64,000 nt of DNA from NCBI RefSeq assembly GCF_017254845.1, contig NZ_JAFKCU010000005.1:124001-188000 (forward strand), in the 5' to 3' direction. The stretch's first letter is position 1. Every line of letters starts with the position of its first letter. The DNA comes from Algoriphagus pacificus (lineage in GTDB: Bacteria > Bacteroidota > Bacteroidia > Cytophagales > Cyclobacteriaceae). Under the pieces are notes generated by a model that did no database searches, was not told the origin of the DNA, and saw only the letters and a list, made by a program, of their open reading frames with translations. Of this stretch, positions 16,839 to 26,860 are shown in pieces. The translations under genes and the position numbers were made by a program.

Positions 16839-17360
16839 ATGGAAGAAAATATCATCACTCAAACCCAAATAGCTTTTCACAATTTAAATGGTCTTATCAA
16901 TGGAATTGCCATGGATGGTAGGATCACAAAAAGCGAATTTGATGCAATCAAAGGATGGTGCCAAACCCATCATGGTCTTTGCGATCAAGAGCCTTTTAAT
17001 TCTTTTTACCATGAGATCCATGATAAGATAAGACCTGGGGTGCTTGGCTCAGAGGAAATTTTTGAACTCAAAAGTATTTTGGATTCTTACGCACCAAAAT
17101 TTGAAGAAAAAGACAAGTCTAAAGCTGCCCTACATTATTTGCAGGGGATTTGTTTTGGAATCATGGCAGATGGAGACATCAATAAGTATGAGCTTTTGAT
17201 GCTCAAGAATTGGCTAGATGAACATGATCAGCTAAAAACCACTTATCCATTTGACGAGATTGCAGAGGAAGTAAAAAAGGCCATCGAAGCCGGAAAATTG
17301 GATCAGGAATCCTATCTGTCGCTGCAGCGATATTTTAGGGAATTCTTGAAAATTGATTAA
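16839..17360 (+). CDS. TerB-like two-repeat helical protein
   Basis: 173 residues from ATG 16839, preferred over an ATG at 16791 because AGAGGA precedes it and the upstream residues look non-native. Two similar units are visible: LNGLINGIAMDGRITKSEFDAIKGW (about 14-38) and LQGICFGIMADGDINKYELLMLKNWL (about 96-121). Both have the G-xx-ADG-x-I-xx-E-xxx-L-xx-W pattern seen in TerB-like modules, including those next to BRCT domains in some bacterial proteins. The pattern suggests a helical, possibly metal-binding fold; the role is unknown. A strong terminator follows immediately. Confidence 0.6.
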   Translation: MEENIITQTQIAFHNLNGLINGIAMDGRITKSEFDAIKGWCQTHHGLCDQEPFNSFYHEIHDKIRPGVLGSEEIFELKSILDSYAPKFEEKDKSKAALHYLQGICFGIMADGDINKYELLMLKNWLDEHDQLKTTYPFDEIAEEVKKAIEAGKLDQESYLSLQRYFREFLKID

Positions 17361-17363
17361 AAA

Positions 17364-17402
17364 AAGGAGGCTAATCTAAAAATTAGCCTCCTCATTTTTT
17401 AT
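17364..17402. terminator. Bidirectional intrinsic terminator
   Basis: AGGAGGCTAAT (17366-17376) / ATTAGCCTCCT (17383-17393), perfect 11-bp stem with a 6-nt loop. It has an A-run on the left and T-run on the right, and serves both convergent genes. Confidence 0.9.
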
Positions 17403-20047
17403 CGAATAAATCTCAGGGAATTCATATTGAAGGTATTCCAAATCGATATTCCATCTTCTGTTTGGATCACAAAATAGACATCGTGTGTACTTTCTGTTTG
17501 CTCAATTGGAATACTGATTATTCCCCAGGTTTTTCCTGCTTTGATGGAATTATCCACTAACGCTGTTTCCCCAAGTAATTTTCCTTCTGGGCTATCCAAA
17601 CGCACTTGGATTTTAGCTTTGATACTTCCTGGATCCAGTTCAAATTCGATTTTCCCGATTCCTTTAAGATCAAGTTGATTCATTTTAAACCAAGCAGCTT
17701 TTTCGGTAAACCTTACATAGTTTTTACCATCATCATTGGCTTTGGCCACATGATCAAATGCATCTGCAAAAACCGGAGAAACCAATGGACTTCTTAAAAT
17801 CAATTGCTCGGTAGCCTGCAAAGGTGCTAATCCATTTGCACCTTGATCTGTATAGCTAGCTTGAACCACATAATACCCTTCAGCCATTTCCTCTTCACCC
17901 AAGGTAAATGTTCCATTGAGAGGAAGATTGCTTTTAGAAGATTCAGGATTGGATATGGCAAGAATAAAATCCACCATTTCCTCTATTTTCGATACATCAA
18001 TGTGGGTGTGCCCCGGCATCTGAGTATCTCCCCAGACTCCCGCTCCACCATTTTGGATCTTGTTTATGAGATAATCTTTTGCATCAGAATCATCCTTATA
18101 CTTTTCAGAAACCTGCTCATAACTCGGACCAACAGATTTTTCAGCAATTCCATGACAGCCTTTACAGCCCGCTTGATTGATAAGGGTCTCTCCTACACTG
18201 ATTATTTCTTCTTCTGGACCTGTCTGGATCAAATCATATCCTCCCGGCACAAAGTCAATTGTGAAATCAATTGCTTCTTCACGAATATTGGAATCCTCCT
18301 TATCCGAGACACTAACTGCATAAGAAACTTCCTCTTTGCCGAAGTAAAAACTTCTGTTACCACTCCAGGCTAATTCAACTTCAGGAGCCTCATTACCTAC
18401 TTGCACTTCCAGTCTTTGGGTGGCGCTTGCCCCGTCTTGATCGGTAACTGTCAAAGAAACCTCATAAACTCCTACTTCTTCAAAAGTGAAACTTGGATTC
18501 TTATCTGTAGAGGTCCCTGCTTTACCAAATTGCCATTCGTATTTAAGTACATCTTCTGGATCAAAATCCACAGTGCCCTCCGATGAAAAATCAACTGTCA
18601 AAGGAGCACTTCCAGATTTCTTGTCTGAAGAAACCTTCACATTTGGTTTTCTATTTCCAGCGGCAAACTCAATTCTGTAAAGCCCTGAATTATCATTTTG
18701 AGATCTCCAAAAGGTTCCGTATTCGAGCACATAAAGCGCTCCATCCGGTCCATATTGCATGTCCATGGGTTTATCAAAAACGGTGGAAGGCATAAACTGC
18801 TCAAGCGTATCCAACTCATTGTTTTCAGTCAGACTCACCATGAAAATCCAGTTTCTCATCCAGTCGTAAAAAAGCACTTTCCCATTGTAATAGCCTGGAA
18901 ATCTCACTTCTGAATCTTCGTAATCATCCCGGTAGAAAACCGGCCCCGCCATGGCATTTCTTCCTCCTGTTCCCAGCATCGGGAATTCCTCAGATTCATC
19001 GTAAGGATACCAAATCAAGGGTTTTTGTGTTGGAGGAAGGTTTTGGATTCCTGTATTATTTGGGGAGGAATTAACTGGAGCAGTTGGATCAAACTGAAAA
19101 AGAGATTCTTCCTTCGCAAAGTCAAATTTCCAATAGGCTTTGTTATCACCCACGAAATAGGGCCATCCATAAAAGCCAGGTTTTGTAGCCAAATTGAATT
19201 CATCATGACCTTTTGGTCCTCTCAAAGAGTCATTTACTGCTGCATCTGGTCCAACTTCACCCCAAAACAAATTCCCGTTATGCTGATCAATGGCAATTCT
19301 AAACGGATTTCGATTTCCCATTACATAGATTTCAGGCCTAGTACCTTCTGTCCCAACTGAAAATAAATTTCCTTCAGGAATAGTGTAAGTACCATCAGCT
19401 TCTGGGTGAATTCTAATAATAGCACCTCTTAAGTCATTGGCATTTCCAGAGGATCTTTGTGCATCGACGTTTTCCGGTCTAAAATCACGTTCGTCTATCG
19501 GATTGTAATTACTGGATTCAAATGGAGTGGAATCATCACCTAAGGAAAGAAACAAGTTTCCATTCGCATCAAACTCAATGGAACCACCGGAATGGCAGCA
19601 ATCTCTATAAACCGGGACATCCAGAAGAACTTTTTCAGAACTCAAATCCACTGAATTGTCTTTGAAATCAAATCTGGCTAATCGATTGACGCTGGTATTC
19701 TTTGGAGCATAGTATAGATAGATCCAATGGTTATTCTCAAAATCAGGATCTTTTGCAAGCCCCATTAATCCATCTTCCCGCTCAGGATAGACATCTATAA
19801 AGCCAACTTGAATGGTTTCACCTGTTGCATTTTGATAAAGCTTTATCTTTCCTGCCCTTTCGATGATCATTACATCTTTGTTTGCAAAGACTTCAATTTC
19901 CATCGGTTCATTTAGCTTTTCCACCAAGGTTACTTTGGTAAATCGGCTTTCATCGGGTTTGATTGTCGCAAATGGATCGGATTCCTCTTTGGTGCAACCG
20001 GTAAGCCATAAGGCAGCTATACAGGAGGCAAAGACCAATTTTCTCAT
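17399..20047 (-). CDS. Lipoprotein sugar dehydrogenase (GSDH beta-propeller) fused to PKD, cytochrome c and C-terminal binding domain
   Basis: 882 residues from ATG 20047, chosen because MRKLVFASCIAALWLTGC is a lipobox signal and GGAG lies 9 nt upstream; an ATG at 20062 would add five residues. Order: PQQ-type glucose/sorbosone dehydrogenase beta-propeller (about 35-460; SGGSIEFDANGNLFLSLGDD and GNRNPFRI are typical), PKD domain (about 465-555), a monoheme cytochrome c domain (CKGCH near residue 625, distal Met in TQMPGH) and a C-terminal beta domain (about 740-880). It probably oxidises a sugar or other alcohol at the outer surface of a membrane and passes electrons to its own heme. Divergent from msrAB. 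Confidence 0.85.
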   Translation of the reverse strand: MRKLVFASCIAALWLTGCTKEESDPFATIKPDESRFTKVTLVEKLNEPMEIEVFANKDVMIIERAGKIKLYQNATGETIQVGFIDVYPEREDGLMGLAKDPDFENNHWIYLYYAPKNTSVNRLARFDFKDNSVDLSSEKVLLDVPVYRDCCHSGGSIEFDANGNLFLSLGDDSTPFESSNYNPIDERDFRPENVDAQRSSGNANDLRGAIIRIHPEADGTYTIPEGNLFSVGTEGTRPEIYVMGNRNPFRIAIDQHNGNLFWGEVGPDAAVNDSLRGPKGHDEFNLATKPGFYGWPYFVGDNKAYWKFDFAKEESLFQFDPTAPVNSSPNNTGIQNLPPTQKPLIWYPYDESEEFPMLGTGGRNAMAGPVFYRDDYEDSEVRFPGYYNGKVLFYDWMRNWIFMVSLTENNELDTLEQFMPSTVFDKPMDMQYGPDGALYVLEYGTFWRSQNDNSGLYRIEFAAGNRKPNVKVSSDKKSGSAPLTVDFSSEGTVDFDPEDVLKYEWQFGKAGTSTDKNPSFTFEEVGVYEVSLTVTDQDGASATQRLEVQVGNEAPEVELAWSGNRSFYFGKEEVSYAVSVSDKEDSNIREEAIDFTIDFVPGGYDLIQTGPEEEIISVGETLINQAGCKGCHGIAEKSVGPSYEQVSEKYKDDSDAKDYLINKIQNGGAGVWGDTQMPGHTHIDVSKIEEMVDFILAISNPESSKSNLPLNGTFTLGEEEMAEGYYVVQASYTDQGANGLAPLQATEQLILRSPLVSPVFADAFDHVAKANDDGKNYVRFTEKAAWFKMNQLDLKGIGKIEFELDPGSIKAKIQVRLDSPEGKLLGETALVDNSIKAGKTWGIISIPIEQTESTHDVYFVIQTEDGISIWNTFNMNSLRFIR

Positions 20048-20173
20048 AATTCTATACTCCATACTTTTTCAGCAGTGCCGAAGATAGGGAAAATCAATAT
20101 TTTTAATTAACCGCAGGTGGATTTGGCAGAATTATTAAAAATCAGCTTAATTAAGTTCAATTTTAGAGAGATA

Positions 20174-20189
20174 TGTCAGTTAGCTGACA
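20174..20189. promoter_or_regulatory. Small palindrome in a divergent promoter region
   Basis: TGTCAG-TTAG-CTGACA between the sugar-dehydrogenase and msrAB genes. Could be an operator for either; no regulator is identified. Confidence 0.3.
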
Positions 20190-20292
20190 CATCCAAGGAA
20201 GATTCTATTCCGTAATTGAAACTAGAACTGGAAAAATTGAATTAACATAATAAAACCAAACAGAACTCAATTAATTCAGTTTATTAATCAGA

Positions 20293-20309
20293 GGTAGTTT
20301 AGAACTACC
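20293..20309. promoter_or_regulatory. Inverted repeat just upstream of msrAB
   Basis: GGTAGTT-TAG-AACTACC, perfect 7-bp arms, ending 21 bp before the msrAB start. The position fits an operator or a leader hairpin. Confidence 0.35.
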
Positions 20310-20330
20310 ACTTAATCATTCATACAACCC

Positions 20331-21440
20331 ATGAAATATTTTAACACTATGTCTTCAAAACTTCTAAGTGCAGCAGTAGCTCTGCTTTTGACTGCATGCG
20401 GGAATGCTCCTGCAGAAAGCAAGGAGAACGAGAGCAGTACTGATATGGAAAAAGTAGCTGCTTACAAAGGCGATACAGAACTTGCCACTTTTGCTGGTGG
20501 CTGTTTTTGGTGCGTTGAGGCTCCTTTCGAAGGAATCGATGGCGTAATTGCCGTGACTTCAGGCTATTCAGGAGGAAAAGAGAAAAATCCAACCTATGGT
20601 GAAGTCAGCAGCGGATCTACTTCCCATAGAGAATCTGTACAGATTGCCTTTGATCCTGAAGTAATCAGTTATTCAGAATTAGTAGATATTTTCTGGCAAA
20701 CTTTTGATCCTACCGATGTAGGAGGATCGTTTTATGATAGAGGAAGTCAGTATGAATCAGCAATATTTTACCATGATGCTGAGCAAAAGAAAGTAGCTGA
20801 AGAATCTAAAAAAGCATTGGATGCATCAGGTAAGTTCGATAAGCCTATCGCAACCCCGATTATCAAGTATACCAATTTCTATCCAGCAGAGGATTATCAC
20901 CAGGATTATTACAAAAAGAATCCTAAGGAATATTATGCTTATAGAAACGGAAGTGGAAGAGACGCTTTCATAAAGAAACACTGGCCTGAGTTGTCAGAAA
21001 AGAAATACCCTGCTCCATCCAAAGCAGAATTGAAATCTAAATTGACGGATTTGCAATACGAGGTAACCATGGAGGAGGCTACAGAATATGCATTCCAAAA
21101 TGAATACAATGACAATAAGAAAGCCGGAATCTATGTAGATATCGTGACAGGTGCTCCGCTTTTCAGTTCAAAAGACAAATATGAATCTGGTTCTGGTTGG
21201 CCAAGTTTCACCAAACCGATAGATGCCAGAATTATAGAAAAGCCGGTAGATCGTTCTGCGGGAATGATGAGAGTAGAAGTTAGAAGTAAGTTGGGAGACA
21301 GCCATTTGGGTCATGTATTTTATGACGGTCCAAACCCTACTAATTTGCGCTATTGCATGAATTCAGCTGCGATGAAATTTATTCCGAAAGAAGAAATGGA
21401 AGCCGCAGGTTACGGCGATTATCTTTGGTTGGTTGATTAG
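20331..21440 (+). CDS. msrAB: Bifunctional lipoprotein peptide-methionine sulfoxide reductase MsrA-MsrB
   Basis: 369 residues: lipobox ending at Cys23 (LLTAC), MsrA domain (about 50-215) with active site GGCFWC (Cys58, Cys61), then MsrB (about 235-365) with catalytic Cys342 in LRYCMNSAA. It repairs oxidised methionine in periplasmic or surface proteins. Oddities: the MsrB recycling cysteine is replaced by Ser288 (GSGWPSF where many have GCGWPSF), and both zinc CxxC pairs are absent ([11 protein letters not shown]). Only four Cys remain in the whole protein including the lipid anchor. A second ATG at base 20349 is possible. A terminator follows. Confidence 0.93.
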   Translation: MKYFNTMSSKLLSAAVALLLTACGNAPAESKENESSTDMEKVAAYKGDTELATFAGGCFWCVEAPFEGIDGVIAVTSGYSGGKEKNPTYGEVSSGSTSHRESVQIAFDPEVISYSELVDIFWQTFDPTDVGGSFYDRGSQYESAIFYHDAEQKKVAEESKKALDASGKFDKPIATPIIKYTNFYPAEDYHQDYYKKNPKEYYAYRNGSGRDAFIKKHWPELSEKKYPAPSKAELKSKLTDLQYEVTMEEATEYAFQNEYNDNKKAGIYVDIVTGAPLFSSKDKYESGSGWPSFTKPIDARIIEKPVDRSAGMMRVEVRSKLGDSHLGHVFYDGPNPTNLRYCMNSAAMKFIPKEEMEAAGYGDYLWLVD

Positions 21441-21461
21441 TTTTTTTGAATAGAGGACAGA

Positions 21462-21488
21462 AGCCCGGAGCAATCTGGGCTTTTTTTT
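21462..21488 (+). terminator. Intrinsic terminator of msrAB
   Basis: AGCCCGGA-GCAA-TCTGGGCT hairpin (21462-21481) followed by a run of T. Confidence 0.85.
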
Positions 21489-21609
21489 ATTTTTTTTAAA
21501 AAAACTTAAATTCAAAAATATAACTATTTCTATATAAAAATATAATTTTTTAGCTGAGACTTTCGAAAATATTGAATTTCCATTTCACAGCTATTTCACA
21601 TGACTCGTA

Positions 21610-21657
21610 TGTGACAAATGTTACAAAAGATTATTCTATAAAACTTACTTATATTTG
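21610..21657 (+). promoter_or_regulatory. Candidate promoter of the phosphorelay operon with Crp/Fnr-like site
   Basis: TGTGA-CAAATG-TTACA (21610-21625) is one base from a perfect Crp-type palindrome. A -7 box TATATTTG follows at 21650-21657, 70 bp before the kinase start. The spacing is 24 bp, 3 bp more than in the three sulfur promoters. An overlapping palindrome TCACAT-N7-ATGTGA (21597-21615) is also present. Confidence 0.4.
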
Positions 21658-21727
21658 CTTTTGCATTCAGAATGAAGACTTAATCAGAATATAATTTTGA
21701 AAAAGACTTCTATTATAAAATGAGAAA

Positions 21728-24700
21728 ATGAATATTCAAGACACAGATTCGGCTATTCCAAATAAAGAATCCATTCAAATAATACAGCAGTCACTTAGTT
21801 TATTTAAAACAATTGCATTCTTTATTTCGGCTAAAAGCCAAACAATCTATTTAAATCAGAAGGCAAATGATTTTTTAAAAACACCTAATTCGGAATGGAA
21901 TGGCTCTTATGTTTCTATGTTTCCAGAATTGGATAAAAATGAGTTGGAACATTTCTATAATTCAAATGCCCTAGACTATTTTGAAACAGTTAAGTTCAAT
22001 CATCAAACCAACCAAACCCTGAAACATGATTTTAGCAGGGCTGAAAATGGATTTTTTGTGAGGGTCCTTCCTATTTTAAGTGAAAATCCTAATAAGGAAT
22101 TTGAACTAAAATCAATTGAACTACTTAACTCTCTTGACCAAGGGGTCATCGTGATATCGGAGGAACTTGATAAGATCAGTTTTATAAACAAGTATTTTAT
22201 TGAGCTTACTGGATTAGATGAGATTACTTTTTTAAATAAATCAAAACAGGAGCAGTTACAAATGATACTGCCTCTTTCTCAAGACCTTGTCCAACAAATT
22301 GAATCTGAAAACCCAGTTCAAAAAGAGACTTGGATTCTAGATAAAAATGGTAAGAACGTTTGCTATTTAATCAACCCTATCCAATTTGATTCAAACCATG
22401 GGAAAAAGACCTTTATCTATATTCAGAACACAAACCAAGAAGGTAAAACCGAAAACCAATCTAATGTAGGGTACAATAAATTTTCATCGCTTTTCGACAA
22501 AATGCCAGAGGGTATACTGATTCAAAATGAATGTGGTGATATTATTTATGCCAATCCTGCCGCTGAAAAGATCTTGGATTTTGATCCGGAAAAAATTATT
22601 GGGAGGCCCTTTAATTTCCGCCCAAATCAAGTCATTCAGCTTGATGGTAGTTTTTTACCATTAGAAAAGTACCCCCATATTATAGCCTTAAACACTGGAA
22701 ATGCAGTTGAAAAATCTATCCTAGGTTTTTACAATAAGAAAAAGGATTCCTATACCTGGGTACAATCCAATACTACTCCTGAATTTCGACCAGGGGAATC
22801 AAAGCCCTATCAGATCTTTAATTCCTTTATCGATATCACGAGTCAAATTAAAGCAGAGAAGAAAGTAGAGCAGCAAAAGGAGTTATTAAAGTTGATGGTA
22901 TCTACTTCCACCTCCTACATGAATATTCCAGAGGAAAAGCTTCCATTGACTATCCAAAAATCACTCAAAAAACTGGGAGAATATGTAGAAGCAGACAGGA
23001 TGTATATTTTTGATTACAATTGGCAAGAAAAAACCTGTACAAATACATATGAATGGTGTGCTGAAGGTATCGAGCCTCAGATCGAGCATCTTCAAAATAT
23101 TCCTCTGGAAGGGTTAGAAGATTGGACTGGAAAGCACCTAACTGGTGAATATTTGTATGTTGAGAATGTTCAGGATCTAAATCAGGAAGAAATTCTCTGG
23201 CAAATATTAGAACCACAAGGCATTCAAAGTTTGATGACTATGCCAATCATGGATAACCAACATTGCCTCGGTTTTATAGGCTTGGATTCAGTCAAAAAAA
23301 TCCATAAATATTCAGAAAATGAAATCAATCTTTTAAACATCTTCTCCGGGATCATTGCAAATGTGATCACGCGATTAAACCGTGAGAGAGACTTAAAAGA
23401 AAGAATCAAGGAATTAAATACTATCTATAAAGTTTCCTCTTTTACAAACCAGGGTTCTCTATCGGAAGCAGAGATATTCCAAAAAATAGTTGATATTATT
23501 CCTCCTGGATTCCTGATCCCTGAGGAAACTTCAGCTCGATTGATATACAAGAATCAAACTTTTACTTCTCCTAATTTTCAGGAAAGTAATAAGAGCATTG
23601 AGGAACCAATTAAAATAAAGGGAGAAGCTTTGGGTCTTCTACAAGTCTATATCCCAGATCATAAAAAATTCTTAATTGAAGAATATTCTTTGATTAAAAC
23701 CATTACTAATACATTGGATCAACACCTTGAGGCGAACGAAAATCTCATTCAGATAAAGAACAATGAAAGCAGGTTGAGAAATTTAGTCAACTCTCAAACG
23801 AGTTTTGTTCTAAGGACAGATCTTAAGGGGATCAAGAAATATTGGAATCAAAAATATGAAGATGAGTTCAGTTGGTTGATCCAGAAATTCCCTAAAGAAC
23901 AGCCAATCAATGTATTTGATTTTATCTGTGATTATCACCACGAAAGAGCTAAGGAAGCATTAGCTAATTGTCTTGAAAATCCAGGTAAAATATTTTCTGT
24001 TGAATTGGATAAACCTGGAAAAGACGGAAAAACAGTGACGGTATTAGCCGAATATTCTGCATTAGTTGATGAGAAAGGAATTCCTAGTGAAATCCAGTGC
24101 ATGGGAGTGGATATCAGCAAAAGGAAAGAGTCAGAAATTAAATTAATTGAAAGTGAAAAAAGACTGAGAAGCTTAATTGATTCGCAGACTAATTACATCA
24201 TCAGAACTGACCTGAATGGTATTCATACTTTTTGGAACAATAAATTCGAAAGAGATTTTTCCCATTGTTTTTCAAATGATTTAAAAGATTCAAATTCACT
24301 TGTCAGCATTTGTGAGTATCACCACGAAAGAACGAGAGAGGCCGTATTCAAATGTTTAGAATCACCAGGTAGCGTTGTCCAGGTAGAATTAGATAAACCT
24401 GGAAAAGACGGAAATATCCTAACCACGATTTGGGAATTCACCTGTATTACGGACAGTTATGGAATTCCCTTTGAGATGCAATGTGTAGGGATTGATATTA
24501 CAGACCGGAAAAAAACCCAGCAAAAACTTGAAGAAAGTGAAAGGAGGCTGATCCAGGTAACCGATCACAGTGGATCTGTAGTATGGGAAACTAATAAAGA
24601 TGGCTTATTTACCTATATGAGTCCGGCTTGTGAAAGAATTTTTGGCTACCATCCAGATGAAATTATCAATAAGAAATATTTCTTCGACCTTTTTCCTCCA

Positions 24701-26860
24701 TCGCTTAGGGAAGAGTTTACTTCTCTAGGAAAAAATAAAATTGAAAGTGCTCTTGGTATATTGGATATCGAAAACCCAATCCAAAAGAAAAACGGCGAAA
24801 TAATATGGGTAGCAACACATGGGGTAGCTGTAAGAGATGAGGATGGTAACACGATCAAAGTATTGGGCGTCGACAATGATATTACAGAGAGAAAAATTCA
24901 AGAAAAACAGATAAAAGATCAAAATGATCGTCTCCAAGCAATTGTTGAAGCAATACCTGACATCCTTTATGTAATGGATGAAGATGGCAATTATTTAGAG
25001 TATTATAGCTCCACAATTCATAATGAAATTGGGGATTATAGCTATCTGGTTGGGAAAAACATCAGAGAAGCTTTCCAAGAGAAAGAAGCTGATTTGCATC
25101 TTTCAAAAATCCAAGCGGCTTTAGCAAGTGGTAAGGTAGAAACCTATGAATACCCCGGAATGATTGGGCATGAAAAGAGATTCTTTGAATCCCGAATCAT
25201 TGCCATGTCCCCAAAAAAGGTGTTGAGGTTTGTCCGGGAAATAACTGAAAGAAAGAAATCTGAACTTGAAATCAAAAAATTATCCCAGGCTGTAGAACAA
25301 AGCCCTGTGGCGATTGTGATTACTGATCTTGAAGGAGAAATAGAATACCTTAATTCTGCTTATAGTAGTTTAATTGAGGAAGACACTGAAAAAATATTAG
25401 GAACTCCTTTAAGCTTTATTTCAAACATCTATTCCAATAGGTTGAAAAAAGAGGAATTATGGGCTCACCTTAATTCTGGAATCCCATTCACCATTGAATG
25501 TGAATATAAAAAGAATAGCTCCTCTGAAACCCTATGGAAAAATGTAACCATCACCCCGATCCAAAATGAGAGAAATGATATCATTAAATTGATGGTAATC
25601 ATTCAAGATGTAACGGAACAAAAAGCCTTCGAAAATCAAATCCTTGAATTGAATCTATCTCTGGAAAAGCGGATTGAAGCAAGGACAGAGGAACTCAAAA
25701 ATTCAAATCTAGAACTAAAGAAAGCCCAACTAGAAGCAGAATTTGCCAATCAAGCTAAAAGTGAATTTCTCTCAAGAATGAGTCATGAACTTAGAACTCC
25801 AATGAATTCTATTCTTGGCTTTGCCCAGTTGTTGGAGTTTACGGACCTAAAAGCAAATCAAAAAAGAAACTTGGATTTTATTCTAAAAAGTGGAGATCAC
25901 CTACTCAATTTGATTAATGAGATCCTTGATATCTCAAGGATAGAATCTGGAATGGTAACAGTTTCTTTGGAAACTTTGGAGCTAAACAACCTAATTGAAG
26001 AAGTAGCAGAATCTATAATGCCAGCTGCAATTTCAAAATCTGTCTCTGTCCACTACCCTAGTTCGCAAACAGATTTTATTTATGTAAAAGCTGACCTCCA
26101 AAGATTAAAGCAAATCTTTATTAACCTTATCAATAATGCAATTAAGTATAATAAAGAAAATGGGACTGTAACGATTGACTTTGAAGAAGTACCTGAAAAT
26201 AAAATCAAAGTACATATTAAAGATACCGGTGTAGGTATTTCAGAAGAAGATTTGCCTAAACTTTTCAAACCTTTTGAAAGAGCTGGCAATAACAATTCAA
26301 ACATCGAAGGCACAGGTCTGGGCCTATCAGTTGTAGAAAAGCTTGCTAATTTGATGCAGGCTAAAGTTGGAGTTACCAGTGAAATAGGAAAAGGAAGCGA
26401 TTTTTGGATCGAACTTCCAATCGCAACAGAATCTTTTGAAACATTAGAAAAAGAAATTGAATCCGAGCCATTTAAAAATGGGGGATCTGACATGCATCAC
26501 TTATTGCTGATTGAAGACAACAATACCAATATTGAACTCATCAGCGAACTCTTGCACCATGTCAAACCACAATGCCATGTTCATCCCGTAATGGGCAAAA
26601 AAGAGGCTATATCACTAGCAAAAGAATACCATCCCTCTCTCATCTTACTGGACTTAAATCTCCCAGATATTCATGGTTCTGAAATTTTAGATACTTTGAA
26701 ATCAGATCAAGATTTGAAAGATATCCCGGTTGTAATTGTCAGTGCTGATGCAACAGCCAAGCAAATTGAAGCTATGATTAAAAAAGGGGCTGAACATTAC
26801 GTGACTAAGCCAATCAATGTGAATAATATGGTTAAAATATTTGAAGATTATTTATCATGA
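21728..26860 (+). CDS. Multi-PAS/GAF hybrid sensor histidine kinase with C-terminal receiver
   Basis: 1710 residues, no membrane segment seen, so cytoplasmic sensing. Order: PAS-like N-terminus (about 10-115 and 130-240), PAS (about 255-385), GAF (about 395-555), a divergent GAF-like region (about 565-675), two very similar PAS units (about 679-805 and 810-935), further PAS units (about 937-1055, 1065-1175, 1185-1305). A coiled coil, DHp with MSHELRTPMNS (His1353), ATPase domain (NLINNAIKY, DTGVGI, GTGLGLSV) and receiver (LLIEDNNTN, phospho-acceptor Asp1642) follow. The two central PAS units share ELDKPGKDG and the FxCxYHHER pattern, indicating a recent internal duplication. First gene of a three-gene phosphorelay operon; stop overlaps the next start by 4 bp. 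Confidence 0.92.
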   Translation: MNIQDTDSAIPNKESIQIIQQSLSLFKTIAFFISAKSQTIYLNQKANDFLKTPNSEWNGSYVSMFPELDKNELEHFYNSNALDYFETVKFNHQTNQTLKHDFSRAENGFFVRVLPILSENPNKEFELKSIELLNSLDQGVIVISEELDKISFINKYFIELTGLDEITFLNKSKQEQLQMILPLSQDLVQQIESENPVQKETWILDKNGKNVCYLINPIQFDSNHGKKTFIYIQNTNQEGKTENQSNVGYNKFSSLFDKMPEGILIQNECGDIIYANPAAEKILDFDPEKIIGRPFNFRPNQVIQLDGSFLPLEKYPHIIALNTGNAVEKSILGFYNKKKDSYTWVQSNTTPEFRPGESKPYQIFNSFIDITSQIKAEKKVEQQKELLKLMVSTSTSYMNIPEEKLPLTIQKSLKKLGEYVEADRMYIFDYNWQEKTCTNTYEWCAEGIEPQIEHLQNIPLEGLEDWTGKHLTGEYLYVENVQDLNQEEILWQILEPQGIQSLMTMPIMDNQHCLGFIGLDSVKKIHKYSENEINLLNIFSGIIANVITRLNRERDLKERIKELNTIYKVSSFTNQGSLSEAEIFQKIVDIIPPGFLIPEETSARLIYKNQTFTSPNFQESNKSIEEPIKIKGEALGLLQVYIPDHKKFLIEEYSLIKTITNTLDQHLEANENLIQIKNNESRLRNLVNSQTSFVLRTDLKGIKKYWNQKYEDEFSWLIQKFPKEQPINVFDFICDYHHERAKEALANCLENPGKIFSVELDKPGKDGKTVTVLAEYSALVDEKGIPSEIQCMGVDISKRKESEIKLIESEKRLRSLIDSQTNYIIRTDLNGIHTFWNNKFERDFSHCFSNDLKDSNSLVSICEYHHERTREAVFKCLESPGSVVQVELDKPGKDGNILTTIWEFTCITDSYGIPFEMQCVGIDITDRKKTQQKLEESERRLIQVTDHSGSVVWETNKDGLFTYMSPACERIFGYHPDEIINKKYFFDLFPPSLREEFTSLGKNKIESALGILDIENPIQKKNGEIIWVATHGVAVRDEDGNTIKVLGVDNDITERKIQEKQIKDQNDRLQAIVEAIPDILYVMDEDGNYLEYYSSTIHNEIGDYSYLVGKNIREAFQEKEADLHLSKIQAALASGKVETYEYPGMIGHEKRFFESRIIAMSPKKVLRFVREITERKKSELEIKKLSQAVEQSPVAIVITDLEGEIEYLNSAYSSLIEEDTEKILGTPLSFISNIYSNRLKKEELWAHLNSGIPFTIECEYKKNSSSETLWKNVTITPIQNERNDIIKLMVIIQDVTEQKAFENQILELNLSLEKRIEARTEELKNSNLELKKAQLEAEFANQAKSEFLSRMSHELRTPMNSILGFAQLLEFTDLKANQKRNLDFILKSGDHLLNLINEILDISRIESGMVTVSLETLELNNLIEEVAESIMPAAISKSVSVHYPSSQTDFIYVKADLQRLKQIFINLINNAIKYNKENGTVTIDFEEVPENKIKVHIKDTGVGISEEDLPKLFKPFERAGNNNSNIEGTGLGLSVVEKLANLMQAKVGVTSEIGKGSDFWIELPIATESFETLEKEIESEPFKNGGSDMHHLLLIEDNNTNIELISELLHHVKPQCHVHPVMGKKEAISLAKEYHPSLILLDLNLPDIHGSEILDTLKSDQDLKDIPVVIVSADATAKQIEAMIKKGAEHYVTKPINVNNMVKIFEDYLS

